Origin: Streptomyces sp. TRM64462
GTDB taxonomy: Bacteria > Actinomycetota > Actinomycetes > Streptomycetales > Streptomycetaceae
Assembly: GCF_013362995.1 (NCBI RefSeq)
Contig: NZ_JABWDV010000235.1
Location: forward strand, 1-39,063
Direction: 5' to 3'
Length of the DNA: 39,063 nucleotides
Shown here: positions 1 through 6,368 of the stretch, in pieces
Layout: every line of letters begins with the position of its first letter
Numbering within the stretch: position 1 is the stretch's first letter
Position numbers and translations under genes: made by a program
Notes under the pieces: generated by a model
What the model saw: the letters and a program-made list of their open reading frames with translations, nothing else
Database searches by the model: none
Told to the model about the DNA's origin: nothing

Positions 1-555
1 GCCCTGAGCCTGGCCGAGCTCGCGATGGAGCACATGCCCACCGACGACCGCGCGGCGACCGCGGTACGGCAGGACGACGTGGCCGACCCGGAGCCGCTGC
101 CCGAGCCGTCGGGCAGCGCGGGTCAGCCCGAGGATCCGGACAAGGTCGACGCGTCCGCCTCCGCGGCGGAACCGTCACCCGACCCGTCCGCCTCGGACAC
201 CGGCGACCCGGACGGCGCCGACGGCGGCAAGGGCGAGGGCGGTGACGCCCAGGGCGGCAGCGGCGGTGACGCGTCCGGCGCGCCGGGCCCCGCGGTCTCG
301 GCGTCCGGCGACGGCACGGGTTCAGGCCCCGGTCCCGGCTCCGCCGGCGGCGCAGGGACCGGCGGCGCGGACCCGGGCGACGACGAGCCGGGTTCCGGCG
401 GCGCGAGCGGTACACCGGGCGCCTCGCCGTCCTCGTCGGCCACGCCCTCACCCCCGATCGACGACCCCGACCCGGACCCGGAGCCCCCGGCGGAGCCGTC
501 GCCCGCGCCGTCGCCCAGCGAGACGTGCACGCAGTGGCTCTGGTGGTGCTTCTGA
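1..555 (+). CDS. C-terminal part of a low-complexity protein, 5' end outside the window
   Basis: The reading frame is open from the first base, so this is the 3' end of a longer gene; an internal ATG at 25 could be taken for a start but nothing supports it. The visible 184 residues are almost entirely Gly, Ser, Pro, Asp, Ala and Glu, with no predicted fold, helix or membrane segment. It resembles a disordered tail or wall-spanning linker. It ends abruptly in a short Cys- and Trp-rich tail, CTQWLWWCF, unlike the rest. Third-position GC bias supports this frame, but low-complexity GC-rich DNA is also open on the other strand. It converges on the MarR gene with only 18 nt between the stop codons. 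I do not recognise the family and assign no function. Confidence 0.6.
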   Translation, partial: ALSLAELAMEHMPTDDRAATAVRQDDVADPEPLPEPSGSAGQPEDPDKVDASASAAEPSPDPSASDTGDPDGADGGKGEGGDAQGGSGGDASGAPGPAVSASGDGTGSGPGPGSAGGAGTGGADPGDDEPGSGGASGTPGASPSSSATPSPPIDDPDPDPEPPAEPSPAPSPSETCTQWLWWCF

Positions 556-573
556 CGGGTGCGCCGCCGCCTC

Positions 574-1008
574 TCAGGCCGCGTCGTCGCCCAGCATGCG
601 GCGCAGCAGGTCCCGCAGCAGGGACCGCTCGGCCACCGACAGGCCGGCCAGCGGTTCGCGCGCGAAGTCCAGTGCGTCCCTCAGTCGCCGGGCCGTGTCC
701 CGGCCGTCCTGCGTCGGCGCGGCCAGCTTGACGCGGCGGTCCGCCGGGTCGGGGCGCCGCTCCACCAGGCCGCGTGCCTCCAGGCGGTCCACGATGCCCG
801 TCACGTTGGACGGCTCGCAGCGCAGCGAACGGGCGATGCGCCGCATGGGCAGGGGTTCCAGCGCGAGCAGGCTCAGGACCCGCGCCTGGGCGCCGGTCAG
901 CGAGTGCTGTGCGGCGGCCTGCTCGTACTCCTCGTGGTAGCGGGCCACGACGGTGCCGATGAGTTCCACGACCTCAAGGGTGAGCGGGTCGGTGCGTGTG
1001 CTGGGCAT
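574..1008 (-). CDS. MarR-family transcriptional regulator
   Basis: A DNA-binding repressor of about 144 residues, the usual MarR length. The winged helix-turn-helix is visible at roughly residues 50-105: a recognition region around RSLRCEPSNVTGIVDRLEAR, then the wing DPADRRVKL typical of MarR proteins. The only Cys lies in the recognition region. There is no N-terminal Cys of the OhrR type, so direct peroxide sensing as in OhrR is not supported even though ohr is nearby. The gene is divergent from the oxidoreductase at 1100, and nested palindromes in the shared promoter are the likely operator, implying autoregulation and control of the oxidoreductase-ohr pair. The start is ATG at 1008; a GTG at 1014 is 7 nt from a GGGG run and could be used instead. 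The effector is unknown. Confidence 0.9.
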   Translation of the reverse strand: MPSTRTDPLTLEVVELIGTVVARYHEEYEQAAAQHSLTGAQARVLSLLALEPLPMRRIARSLRCEPSNVTGIVDRLEARGLVERRPDPADRRVKLAAPTQDGRDTARRLRDALDFAREPLAGLSVAERSLLRDLLRRMLGDDAA

Positions 1009-1030
1009 GCCCACAACCCTACCCCTTTAC

Positions 1031-1078
1031 TTGACAACCTGAAATATCCAGGAGCATGGTTGTTTCAGGTCATGAAAC
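1031..1078. promoter_or_regulatory. Shared MarR operator/promoter with nested inverted repeats
   Basis: A TTGACA hexamer at 1031-1036 could be the -35 of the oxidoreductase gene, with a weak -10 (CATGGT, 1055-1060). Two overlapping palindromes follow. ACCTGAAA (1037-1044) is the exact inverse of TTTCAGGT (1063-1070). GTTTCA (1062-1067) is the exact inverse of TGAAAC (1073-1078) with a 5-nt spacer. The second, 17 bp long, has the size of a MarR dimer site and would cover the transcription start. Binding by the adjacent MarR protein is inferred. Confidence 0.6.
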
Positions 1079-1099
1079 ATCTCTAGGAGGCACCGCAGC

Positions 1100-2131
1100 A
1101 TGTCCGCACTCTCCGAGGCACTCCCCACGTCCGGCCGTGAATGGCACCTCGTCGCCCGTCCGCACGGCTGGCCGAAGCCGGAGGACTTCGCGCTGCGCGA
1201 GGTGCCCGTCGCCGCCCCCGGCGAGGGCCGCATCCTCGTACGGAACCTGCACTTCTCGGTCGACCCGTACATGCGCGGCCGGATGAACGACGTGAAGTCC
1301 TACGTCGCGCCGTTCCAGCTGGACCAGCCGATGGACGGCGGCGCGGTCGGCGAGGTCATCGCGTCGAACGCCGAGGGCTTCGCGGTCGGCGACCACGTCC
1401 TGCACGGTCTCGGCTGGCGCGAGTACGCCGAGCTGGAGGCCGGGCACGCCGCCAAGGTCGACGGCTCCCTCGCCCCCCTCTCCGCGTACCTCGGCGTGCT
1501 CGGCATGACCGGTCTGACGGCCTACGCGGGCCTCTTCGAGACGGCCTCGTTCAAGGAGGGCGACGCCGTGTTCGTCTCCGGCGCGGCCGGCGCCGTCGGA
1601 AGCCAGGTCGGCCAGCTCGCCAAGCTCCGCGGTGCCTCGCGCGTCATCGGCTCGGCGGGTTCGGACGAGAAGGTGAAGCTCCTGGTCGAGGAGTACGGCT
1701 TCGACGCCGCCTTCAACTACAAGAACGGCCCGGTCGCCGAGCAGCTCAAGGCGGCGGCACCCGACGGCATCGACGTGTACTTCGACAACGTGGGCGGCGA
1801 CCACCTGGAGGCCGCGATATCCCGGATGAACGTGCACGGCCGCATCACCGTCTGCGGCATGATCGCCGGCTACAACGACACGGAGCCCGCGCCCGGCCCG
1901 CGCAACATGGCCATGATCATCGGCAAGCGGCTGCGGGTGCAGGGCATGATGGTCCGCGACCACGCCGCCCTCCAGCCGCAGTTCGTCAAGGACGTCGCCG
2001 GCTGGCTGGCCACGGGCGAACTCAAGTACAACGAGACGTTCGTCGAGGGCGTGGAGAACGGCGTCGAGGCGTTCCTCGGCATGCTCCGCGGTGAGAACAC
2101 CGGAAAGATGATCGTCTCCCTCACCCGCTAG
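1100..2131 (+). CDS. NADP-dependent oxidoreductase (MDR superfamily, zinc-independent, PTGR/curcumin-reductase-like)
   Basis: A 343-residue medium-chain dehydrogenase/reductase without the zinc-binding Cys/His set, of the group that reduces alpha,beta-unsaturated carbonyls or quinones with NADPH. The N-terminal GroES-like domain carries the family motif SVDPYMRGRM. The Rossmann domain shows GMTGLTAYAGL and the dinucleotide loop VSGAAGAVGSQVGQLAK. The substrate cannot be read from sequence; detoxification of reactive electrophiles fits the neighbouring Ohr and MarR genes. A strong AGGAGG lies 9 nt before the ATG. The ohr gene follows 66 nt downstream on the same strand, so the two are probably cotranscribed. 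Confidence 0.92.
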   Translation: MSALSEALPTSGREWHLVARPHGWPKPEDFALREVPVAAPGEGRILVRNLHFSVDPYMRGRMNDVKSYVAPFQLDQPMDGGAVGEVIASNAEGFAVGDHVLHGLGWREYAELEAGHAAKVDGSLAPLSAYLGVLGMTGLTAYAGLFETASFKEGDAVFVSGAAGAVGSQVGQLAKLRGASRVIGSAGSDEKVKLLVEEYGFDAAFNYKNGPVAEQLKAAAPDGIDVYFDNVGGDHLEAAISRMNVHGRITVCGMIAGYNDTEPAPGPRNMAMIIGKRLRVQGMMVRDHAALQPQFVKDVAGWLATGELKYNETFVEGVENGVEAFLGMLRGENTGKMIVSLTR

Positions 2132-2197
2132 GCTCCCTCCAGGCCGTCGCGATCGTGGGCGCGAGTCGCGGCGACAACACAGGAGGAAACCTCTTAC

Positions 2198-2620
2198 ATG
2201 TCCATACAGCAGTCCGACGTCCTGTACACCGCTGTCGCCACCGCCGAGAACGGGCGTGACGGTCGCGTCGCCACCGACGACGGCAAGCTCGACGTGGTCG
2301 TGAACCCGCCCAAGGAGATGGGCGGCTCCGGGGAGGGCACCAACCCGGAGCAGCTGTTCGCGGCCGGCTACAGCGCCTGCTTCCAGGGCGCGCTCGGCGT
2401 CGTCGCCCGCCAGGAGGGCGCCGACATCTCCGGTTCCACGGTCACCGCCGAGGTCGGTATCGGCAAGAACTCCGAGGGCTTCGGCATCATCGTCAAGATC
2501 TCCGCGAAGATCCCGAACGTGAGCGCCGCCACCGCCAAGGAGCTCATCGAGAAGGCCCACCAGGTGTGCCCGTACTCCAAGGCCACCCGCGGCAACATCA
2601 CGGTGGAGCTCGCCGTCTGA
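2198..2620 (+). CDS. ohr: Organic hydroperoxide resistance protein, Ohr subfamily of OsmC
   Basis: A cytosolic thiol peroxidase of 140 residues, the standard Ohr length. It reduces organic and fatty-acid hydroperoxides with lipoyl-type thiols as electron donor. The two catalytic cysteines are in the expected places: Cys61 in AGYSACFQGAL and Cys124 in HQVCPYSKATRGN. The N-terminal LYTAVATAENGRDGRV is also typical of Ohr rather than OsmC. AGGAGG lies 11 nt before the ATG. Its position behind the oxidoreductase and near the MarR regulator suggests a combined peroxide/electrophile response, although that MarR lacks the OhrR sensing Cys. A hairpin and a large palindrome follow the stop codon. Confidence 0.95.
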   Translation: MSIQQSDVLYTAVATAENGRDGRVATDDGKLDVVVNPPKEMGGSGEGTNPEQLFAAGYSACFQGALGVVARQEGADISGSTVTAEVGIGKNSEGFGIIVKISAKIPNVSAATAKELIEKAHQVCPYSKATRGNITVELAV

Positions 2621-2651
2621 CGCGCGAGTGACAGACCTGCACGCACCGGGC

Positions 2652-2681
2652 AAGGGCCGCACCCGCAGGGGCGCGGCCCTT
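2652..2681 (+). terminator. Hairpin after ohr
   Basis: AAGGGCCGC at 2652-2660 pairs with GCGGCCCTT at 2673-2681 around a 12-nt loop, 31 nt after the ohr stop. There is no U tract, as is usual for streptomycete terminators. Confidence 0.55.
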
Positions 2682-2702
2682 CGCCGTACGGCGGCAGCAG
2701 CA

Positions 2703-2746
2703 GTCCGTGGCGGCGAGCCGCCCGTCGGCGGGCCGCCGCCACGGAC
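2703..2746. terminator. Large bidirectional terminator hairpin between convergent genes
   Basis: GTCCGTGGCGGCG (2703-2715) is an exact inverse of the bases at 2734-2746. The loop contains its own CCGCC/GGCGG stem, so the whole element folds into an extended hairpin. It lies 6 nt beyond the stop of the leftward esterase gene and downstream of ohr, so it can end transcription from both sides. Confidence 0.7.
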
Positions 2747-2752
2747 CGCTCG

Positions 2753-3937
2753 TCAGCGGGTCGCCGCGCGGTGCACCGCCGCCACCAGGCGGTCGTTCTC
2801 CGGCGCCGCCCCGCCCGGGAACGCGAACCGGCGGCGGGTGTAGCCGTACGCGAGGCCCGCTCGCGGGTCCGCGAAGGCCTGCGAGCCGCCCGCCCCGCTG
2901 TGCCCGAAGGACCCCGCGCCCAGCCACGGGTACGGCAGCGTCGGGTCCTGGAAGCCGAGCGCGAACGACTTGTGGGCGCGGGCCACCACGTCGAAGCCGT
3001 GCGAGTGGATCTGCCCGAACTCGGCGGCCGTGTCGTCCTTCAGCAGTGGCGGCCGCCCGTCGAGCACGCCGATCGCCGCCGCGTACATCCCGGCGAGGCC
3101 CCGGGCCGAGGCCACGCCGCCCACGGAGGCGGGGCCCTTGGCGCGGACCAGCCGGGAGTTCGGCAGGGACTCCAGGTCGGTCGGGTGCGGGGTGTGGTGG
3201 TTGAAGGCGATCGCGGCCAGTGTGTGCGGCCCGTCCGGTGAGGCGTCGAGCACGGCACGCTGCGCGGGCGTCGGGTCCATCGGCAGCAGGGAGCGGAAAC
3301 GCGGCTCGTGCTCCTGCGGCAGCCCCAGGAAGAAGCCGAGCCCGTACGGGGCGCGGATCCGCTCCTCGTACACCTCGTGCAGGGTCTGCCCGGTCGCCCG
3401 GAGTACCACCTCGCCGGTCAGCGCCCCGATGGTCAGGGCGTGGTAGCCGAAGGCCGTGCCGGGCCGCCAGTAGGGCCGCTGGGCCGCCGCGCGTTCGGCG
3501 ATCAGCCGGTCGTCGGCCACCTCGTCGGGCGTGAACCCGCTGTCGGTGCCCACGACGCCCGCCTGGTGGGCCAGCAACTGCCGCAGCGTGACCCCGCCCT
3601 TGCCGCCCGCCGCGAACGCGGGCCAGTAGGACGCCACCTCGCGGTCCAGGTCCAGGACGCCCTCCTGTACGAGCAGCGCCACCACCAGGTGCGCGGCGCC
3701 CTTCGTGGACGAGAAGACCCCGAAGAGCGCGTCACCGTCCACGCCCTCCCCGTCGTCGGGGCCGTCGGCGCGGTCCGGTCCCGCCCACAGGTCGACGACC
3801 TTCCGCCCCCGCACGTACGCCGCGAGCTGCCCCGCGTAGTCGGGCCGCTCCTGCGCCACGACGGCGGCGAACACGTCCCGCACCTCCTCGTACCCGTCGG
3901 CTACGACACCTCGTACGGTGTTCGGTATGTCAGTCAT
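2753..3937 (-). CDS. Beta-lactamase-fold serine hydrolase (EstB-like esterase family)
   Basis: A 394-residue member of the class C beta-lactamase/penicillin-binding fold used by esterases such as EstB. The SxxK motif is SSTK at residues 76-79, with Ser76 as likely nucleophile. The second motif reads YHA at 165-167, with Ala in place of the Asn of true beta-lactamases, which favours esterase over lactamase activity. HSG at 346-348 replaces the KTG box. There is no signal peptide, so a cytosolic enzyme is expected. The ATG at 3937 is chosen because GGAGGG lies 6 nt before it; an upstream in-frame start at 3991 would overlap the divergent promoter. The physiological substrate is unknown. Confidence 0.88.
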   Translation of the reverse strand: MTDIPNTVRGVVADGYEEVRDVFAAVVAQERPDYAGQLAAYVRGRKVVDLWAGPDRADGPDDGEGVDGDALFGVFSSTKGAAHLVVALLVQEGVLDLDREVASYWPAFAAGGKGGVTLRQLLAHQAGVVGTDSGFTPDEVADDRLIAERAAAQRPYWRPGTAFGYHALTIGALTGEVVLRATGQTLHEVYEERIRAPYGLGFFLGLPQEHEPRFRSLLPMDPTPAQRAVLDASPDGPHTLAAIAFNHHTPHPTDLESLPNSRLVRAKGPASVGGVASARGLAGMYAAAIGVLDGRPPLLKDDTAAEFGQIHSHGFDVVARAHKSFALGFQDPTLPYPWLGAGSFGHSGAGGSQAFADPRAGLAYGYTRRRFAFPGGAAPENDRLVAAVHRAATR

Positions 3938-3996
3938 GCGTGTCCCTCCCTCTCCAGGCCGATGGTGGCGGCCCTGAGCCCAGGCGAGCACCCCGA

Positions 3997-4009
3997 TAGG
4001 GTGACCCCA
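3997..4009 (+). promoter_or_regulatory. -10 box directly before the EI24-family gene
   Basis: TAGGGT at 3997-4002 matches the streptomycete -10 pattern TAGnnT and stands 6 nt before the ATG. No Shine-Dalgarno sequence is present. This geometry predicts transcription starting at the ATG and a leaderless mRNA. No good -35 is seen. Confidence 0.5.
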
Positions 4010-4869
4010 TGCGTGATCTTGGCACGGGATTCGGCTATCTGGTACGGGGACAGCGTTGGGTCGGCCGCCACGGCCGCTGGTACGGATTCGGGCTGCTGCC
4101 CGGCCTCGTCACCCTCGTCCTGTACGCCGGTGCCCTGGTCGGCCTCGCCTACGGCGCCGACGACCTGACGGCGTGGGCGACGCCGTTCGCCGACGACTGG
4201 TCGTCGCCGTGGCAGGGCCTGTTCCGCGGCTTCCTCACGGCGCTGGTCTTCGCACTCGGCCTGTTCCTGGCCGTGATCACCTTCACCGCTGTCACCCTGC
4301 TCATCGGCCAGCCCTTCTACGAGTCGCTGTCCGAGGAGGTCGACCGCACCGAGGGCGGCAAGGTCCCGACGTCCGGGCTGCCGTACTGGCGCGAGCTGTG
4401 GATCTCCGCCCGCGACAGCCTGCGCATCCTGCTGCGCGTGGTGTTCTACGGCATCCTGCTGTTCGCCCTCGGCTTCCTGCCGGTCGTCGGCCAGACCGTC
4501 GTCCCCGTGATCGGCGTCTGCGTCTCCGGGTTCTTCCTCACCGAAGAGCTCACCGCCGTCGCCCTCCAGCGCCGCCGCGTCGACCTCAAGAAGCGCCTGG
4601 AACTGCTGCGCGGCCGCCGCCTGCTGGTCCTGGGCTTCGGCGTTCCGCTGACGCTCGCGTACCTCGTGCCGTTCGTCGCGGTCTTCCTCATGCCGGGCGC
4701 CGTCGCGGGCGCGACCCTGATGGCCCGCGAACTCGCCCCGGACGCCGATGACTCCGAGGCCTCGCACTCCGGGGCCCCGCACTCCGGGGCCTCGGACTCC
4801 GGGGCCTCGGAGCCCGGGACCCCGCAGAAGCGGCCCGACTCGGAGCCCTACAGCTTCCGCAAGGACTGA
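4009..4869 (+). CDS. EI24/CysZ-like integral membrane protein
   Basis: A 286-residue membrane protein of the EI24 domain family, which includes the sulfate permease CysZ; the actinobacterial members have no settled role. There are hydrophobic blocks at roughly residues 25-50, 70-105, 145-180 and 205-235. The family-typical stretch LIGQPFYESLSEEVD follows the second block. The last 45 residues are hydrophilic and made of five imperfect SGA-type pentapeptide repeats, encoded by a 15-bp tandem repeat, before a basic end. It is divergent from the esterase gene with 71 bp between starts. The start has no ribosome site but a -10 box just upstream. A transport role is only suggested by the family. 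Confidence 0.85.
   Translation: MRDLGTGFGYLVRGQRWVGRHGRWYGFGLLPGLVTLVLYAGALVGLAYGADDLTAWATPFADDWSSPWQGLFRGFLTALVFALGLFLAVITFTAVTLLIGQPFYESLSEEVDRTEGGKVPTSGLPYWRELWISARDSLRILLRVVFYGILLFALGFLPVVGQTVVPVIGVCVSGFFLTEELTAVALQRRRVDLKKRLELLRGRRLLVLGFGVPLTLAYLVPFVAVFLMPGAVAGATLMARELAPDADDSEASHSGAPHSGASDSGASEPGTPQKRPDSEPYSFRKD
4751..4825 (+). repeat. Five copies of a 15-bp coding tandem repeat
   Basis: Five imperfect units resembling ACTCCGGGGCCTCGG run head to tail. The 15-bp period keeps the frame and encodes the S-G-A-x-x tail repeat of the membrane protein, so copy number could vary without a frameshift. Confidence 0.85.
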
Positions 4870-4888
4870 AGGACCGGGAGGCGGACCG

Positions 4889-5641
4889 TCAGCCGACGCC
4901 GATCCGCGCGCGCACCAGGCCCGGCGCCGTCGCGTCCGCCTCCGCCAGCAGCGCGCCGTCCGGCCCCCACACCGCGCTGCGCCCGCACCCGGTCCACGGC
5001 CCCGCTGGGCCCACGTGGTTGGCGAGCACGACGTACAGCCCGTTGCGCCGGGCGATCGCCGGGTACACCGTCGCCCGCTCCCGTACGCCGTCGCCCGTCC
5101 CGTACAGCGAACTCGCCAGGTACACCCGGCGGCCGTCCGCCACCGCGCGCCCGCCCAGTTCCGGGAAGTGGTTGTCGAAGCAGGTGGCGAGGGCGAACCG
5201 GTGCCCGTCCAGCGTGAACCGCCCGTCGCCCGTGCCCGCCACGAAGACGTCGCGCTCGGTCTCGTACAGATGCTGCTTGTCGTACCGCGTGAGCGTCGTC
5301 CCGTCCGGACCGATCACGTACGAGGTGATGGCCGGCCGCCGCTCGCCGGAACCCACGGCGGGCGCGGGCCCGTTGACGACGGCTGCGGCACCGACGGCAC
5401 GGCAGGCGTCCCGCACCGCCGCGAGCCGCGCGTCGTCGGCGCCGATCCACAGGCTCGGGTCCCGCGCGATGAGCTCCGGTTCGTACCCGGTCAGCGCCAG
5501 TTCGGGGAAGACGACCACCTGCGCCCCCTCCGCGGCGCGGACCATCCCGGCCATCGTGCGGACATTGGCCCCGATGTCACCGGGCACGGCGCTGAACTGC
5601 GCGGCTGCAAGCGTGATCACGACGGGATTATCGCTTGTCAT
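4889..5641 (-). CDS. Carbon-nitrogen hydrolase (nitrilase superfamily)
   Basis: A 250-residue cytosolic amidase-type enzyme with the complete Glu-Lys-Cys triad of the superfamily: Glu47 in VVVFPELALTGY, Lys122 in RYDKQHLY and Cys154 in LATCFDNHFPE. The family hydrolyses non-peptide C-N bonds such as amides, carbamoyl groups and omega-amides. The form CFDNHFPE, with Asp-Asn after the Cys, is not that of the best-known subgroups, so the substrate is open. It converges on the EI24 gene with 19 nt between stops. It is divergent from the LysE exporter with only 29 nt between start codons, so the two promoters must overlap the coding starts. Confidence 0.9.
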   Translation of the reverse strand: MTSDNPVVITLAAAQFSAVPGDIGANVRTMAGMVRAAEGAQVVVFPELALTGYEPELIARDPSLWIGADDARLAAVRDACRAVGAAAVVNGPAPAVGSGERRPAITSYVIGPDGTTLTRYDKQHLYETERDVFVAGTGDGRFTLDGHRFALATCFDNHFPELGGRAVADGRRVYLASSLYGTGDGVRERATVYPAIARRNGLYVVLANHVGPAGPWTGCGRSAVWGPDGALLAEADATAPGLVRARIGVG

Positions 5642-5670
5642 GTGCGCGCGGCGCCGGTGAGCATGGGCGG

Positions 5671-6282
5671 ATGACCGAAGTGATCGCCGTCGCCGTCATC
5701 ACCGTCCTCGCCGTCATCAGCCCCGGCGCGGACTTCGCGATGGTCGTACGCGGCAGTTACGCGTACGGCAGGGCGACCGGGCTGCTCTCCGCGGCGGGCG
5801 TCGCCGCCGGCGTCCTCGTCCACGTCGCGTACACGATGCTCGGCGTGGGCCTGCTGATCGCCGCGAACACGGCGCTGTTCACGGCGATCAAGCTAGCGGG
5901 CGCGGCGTACCTCGTGTACATCGGCCTGCGGACGTTCTTCGCCCGCGCGGACCTCACCGTCGACCTGGAGGCGCGGACGGAGCTGACCCGGTGGGGTGCG
6001 CTGCGCACCGGCTTCCTCACCAACGTCCTCAACCCGAAGACCACCCTGTTCGTCGTCTCCACCTACACGCAGGTGGTGGGCCCCGACACCGTGCTGTGGC
6101 AGCAGCTCGGCTATGGCCTGTTCATGTCGTTCGCCCACCTGGCCTGGTTCGGGGCCGTGGCCCTGTTCTTCTCGCACAGCCGGCTGCGGGCCGCGATGCT
6201 GCGCGCCCAGAAGGCCCTGAACAGGGTCATCGGCGGGACGCTGGTCGGGCTCGGGGTGACGCTGGGCGTCAGCTCGGCGTGA
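5671..6282 (+). CDS. LysE/RhtB-family amino-acid exporter
   Basis: A 203-residue inner-membrane exporter of the LysE superfamily, which pumps out amino acids or their derivatives. The signature SPGADFAMVVRGSYAYGRATG is at residues 16-36; the second family motif, GFLTNVLNPKTTLFV, is near residue 114. Six hydrophobic segments fit the family. The ATG at 5671 starts the first membrane helix immediately, as normal for LysE; an upstream in-frame GTG at 5635 would add 12 hydrophilic residues and overlap the divergent gene. The ribosome site is weak. The last codons, V-S-S-A-stop, form the first copy of a repeat array shared with the converging gene. Confidence 0.88.
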   Translation: MTEVIAVAVITVLAVISPGADFAMVVRGSYAYGRATGLLSAAGVAAGVLVHVAYTMLGVGLLIAANTALFTAIKLAGAAYLVYIGLRTFFARADLTVDLEARTELTRWGALRTGFLTNVLNPKTTLFVVSTYTQVVGPDTVLWQQLGYGLFMSFAHLAWFGAVALFFSHSRLRAAMLRAQKALNRVIGGTLVGLGVTLGVSSA

Positions 6283-6368
6283 CCCGCGTCAGCTCGGCGT
6301 GATCCCGGGCGACAGCTCGGCGTGATCCTGGTGTCAGCTCGGCGTGACGCGGACGTCAGCTCGGGGTG
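6268..6368. repeat. Five spaced copies of a 15-bp element containing stop codons for both strands
   Basis: Near-identical copies of GTCAGCTCGGCGTGA begin at 6268, 6288, 6311, 6333 and 6355, spaced 20-23 bp apart. The first copy is the 3' end of the LysE gene (Val-Ser-Ser-Ala-stop). The last, on the opposite strand, is the 3' end of the C15-like gene (Thr-Pro-Ser-stop). The three between are non-coding. The third copy begins GAC and the fifth has GGGGTG in place of GGCGTG. Confidence 0.9.

Noticed and set aside
123..530. Minus-strand frame across the first gene
   Set aside because: It is open only because of GC-rich repetitive sequence; the plus-strand frame runs in from the window edge and stops cleanly before the MarR gene.
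574..1008. OhrR identity for the MarR protein
   Set aside because: The conserved N-terminal sensing Cys of OhrR is missing; the only Cys lies in the DNA-binding region.
1070..2662. 530-codon minus-strand frame over the oxidoreductase and ohr genes
   Set aside because: It is antisense to two well-recognised proteins and has no family signature.
6268..6368. CRISPR-like array
   Set aside because: Repeats are 15 bp with 5-8-bp gaps, the first and last are coding 3' ends, and no cas gene is present.
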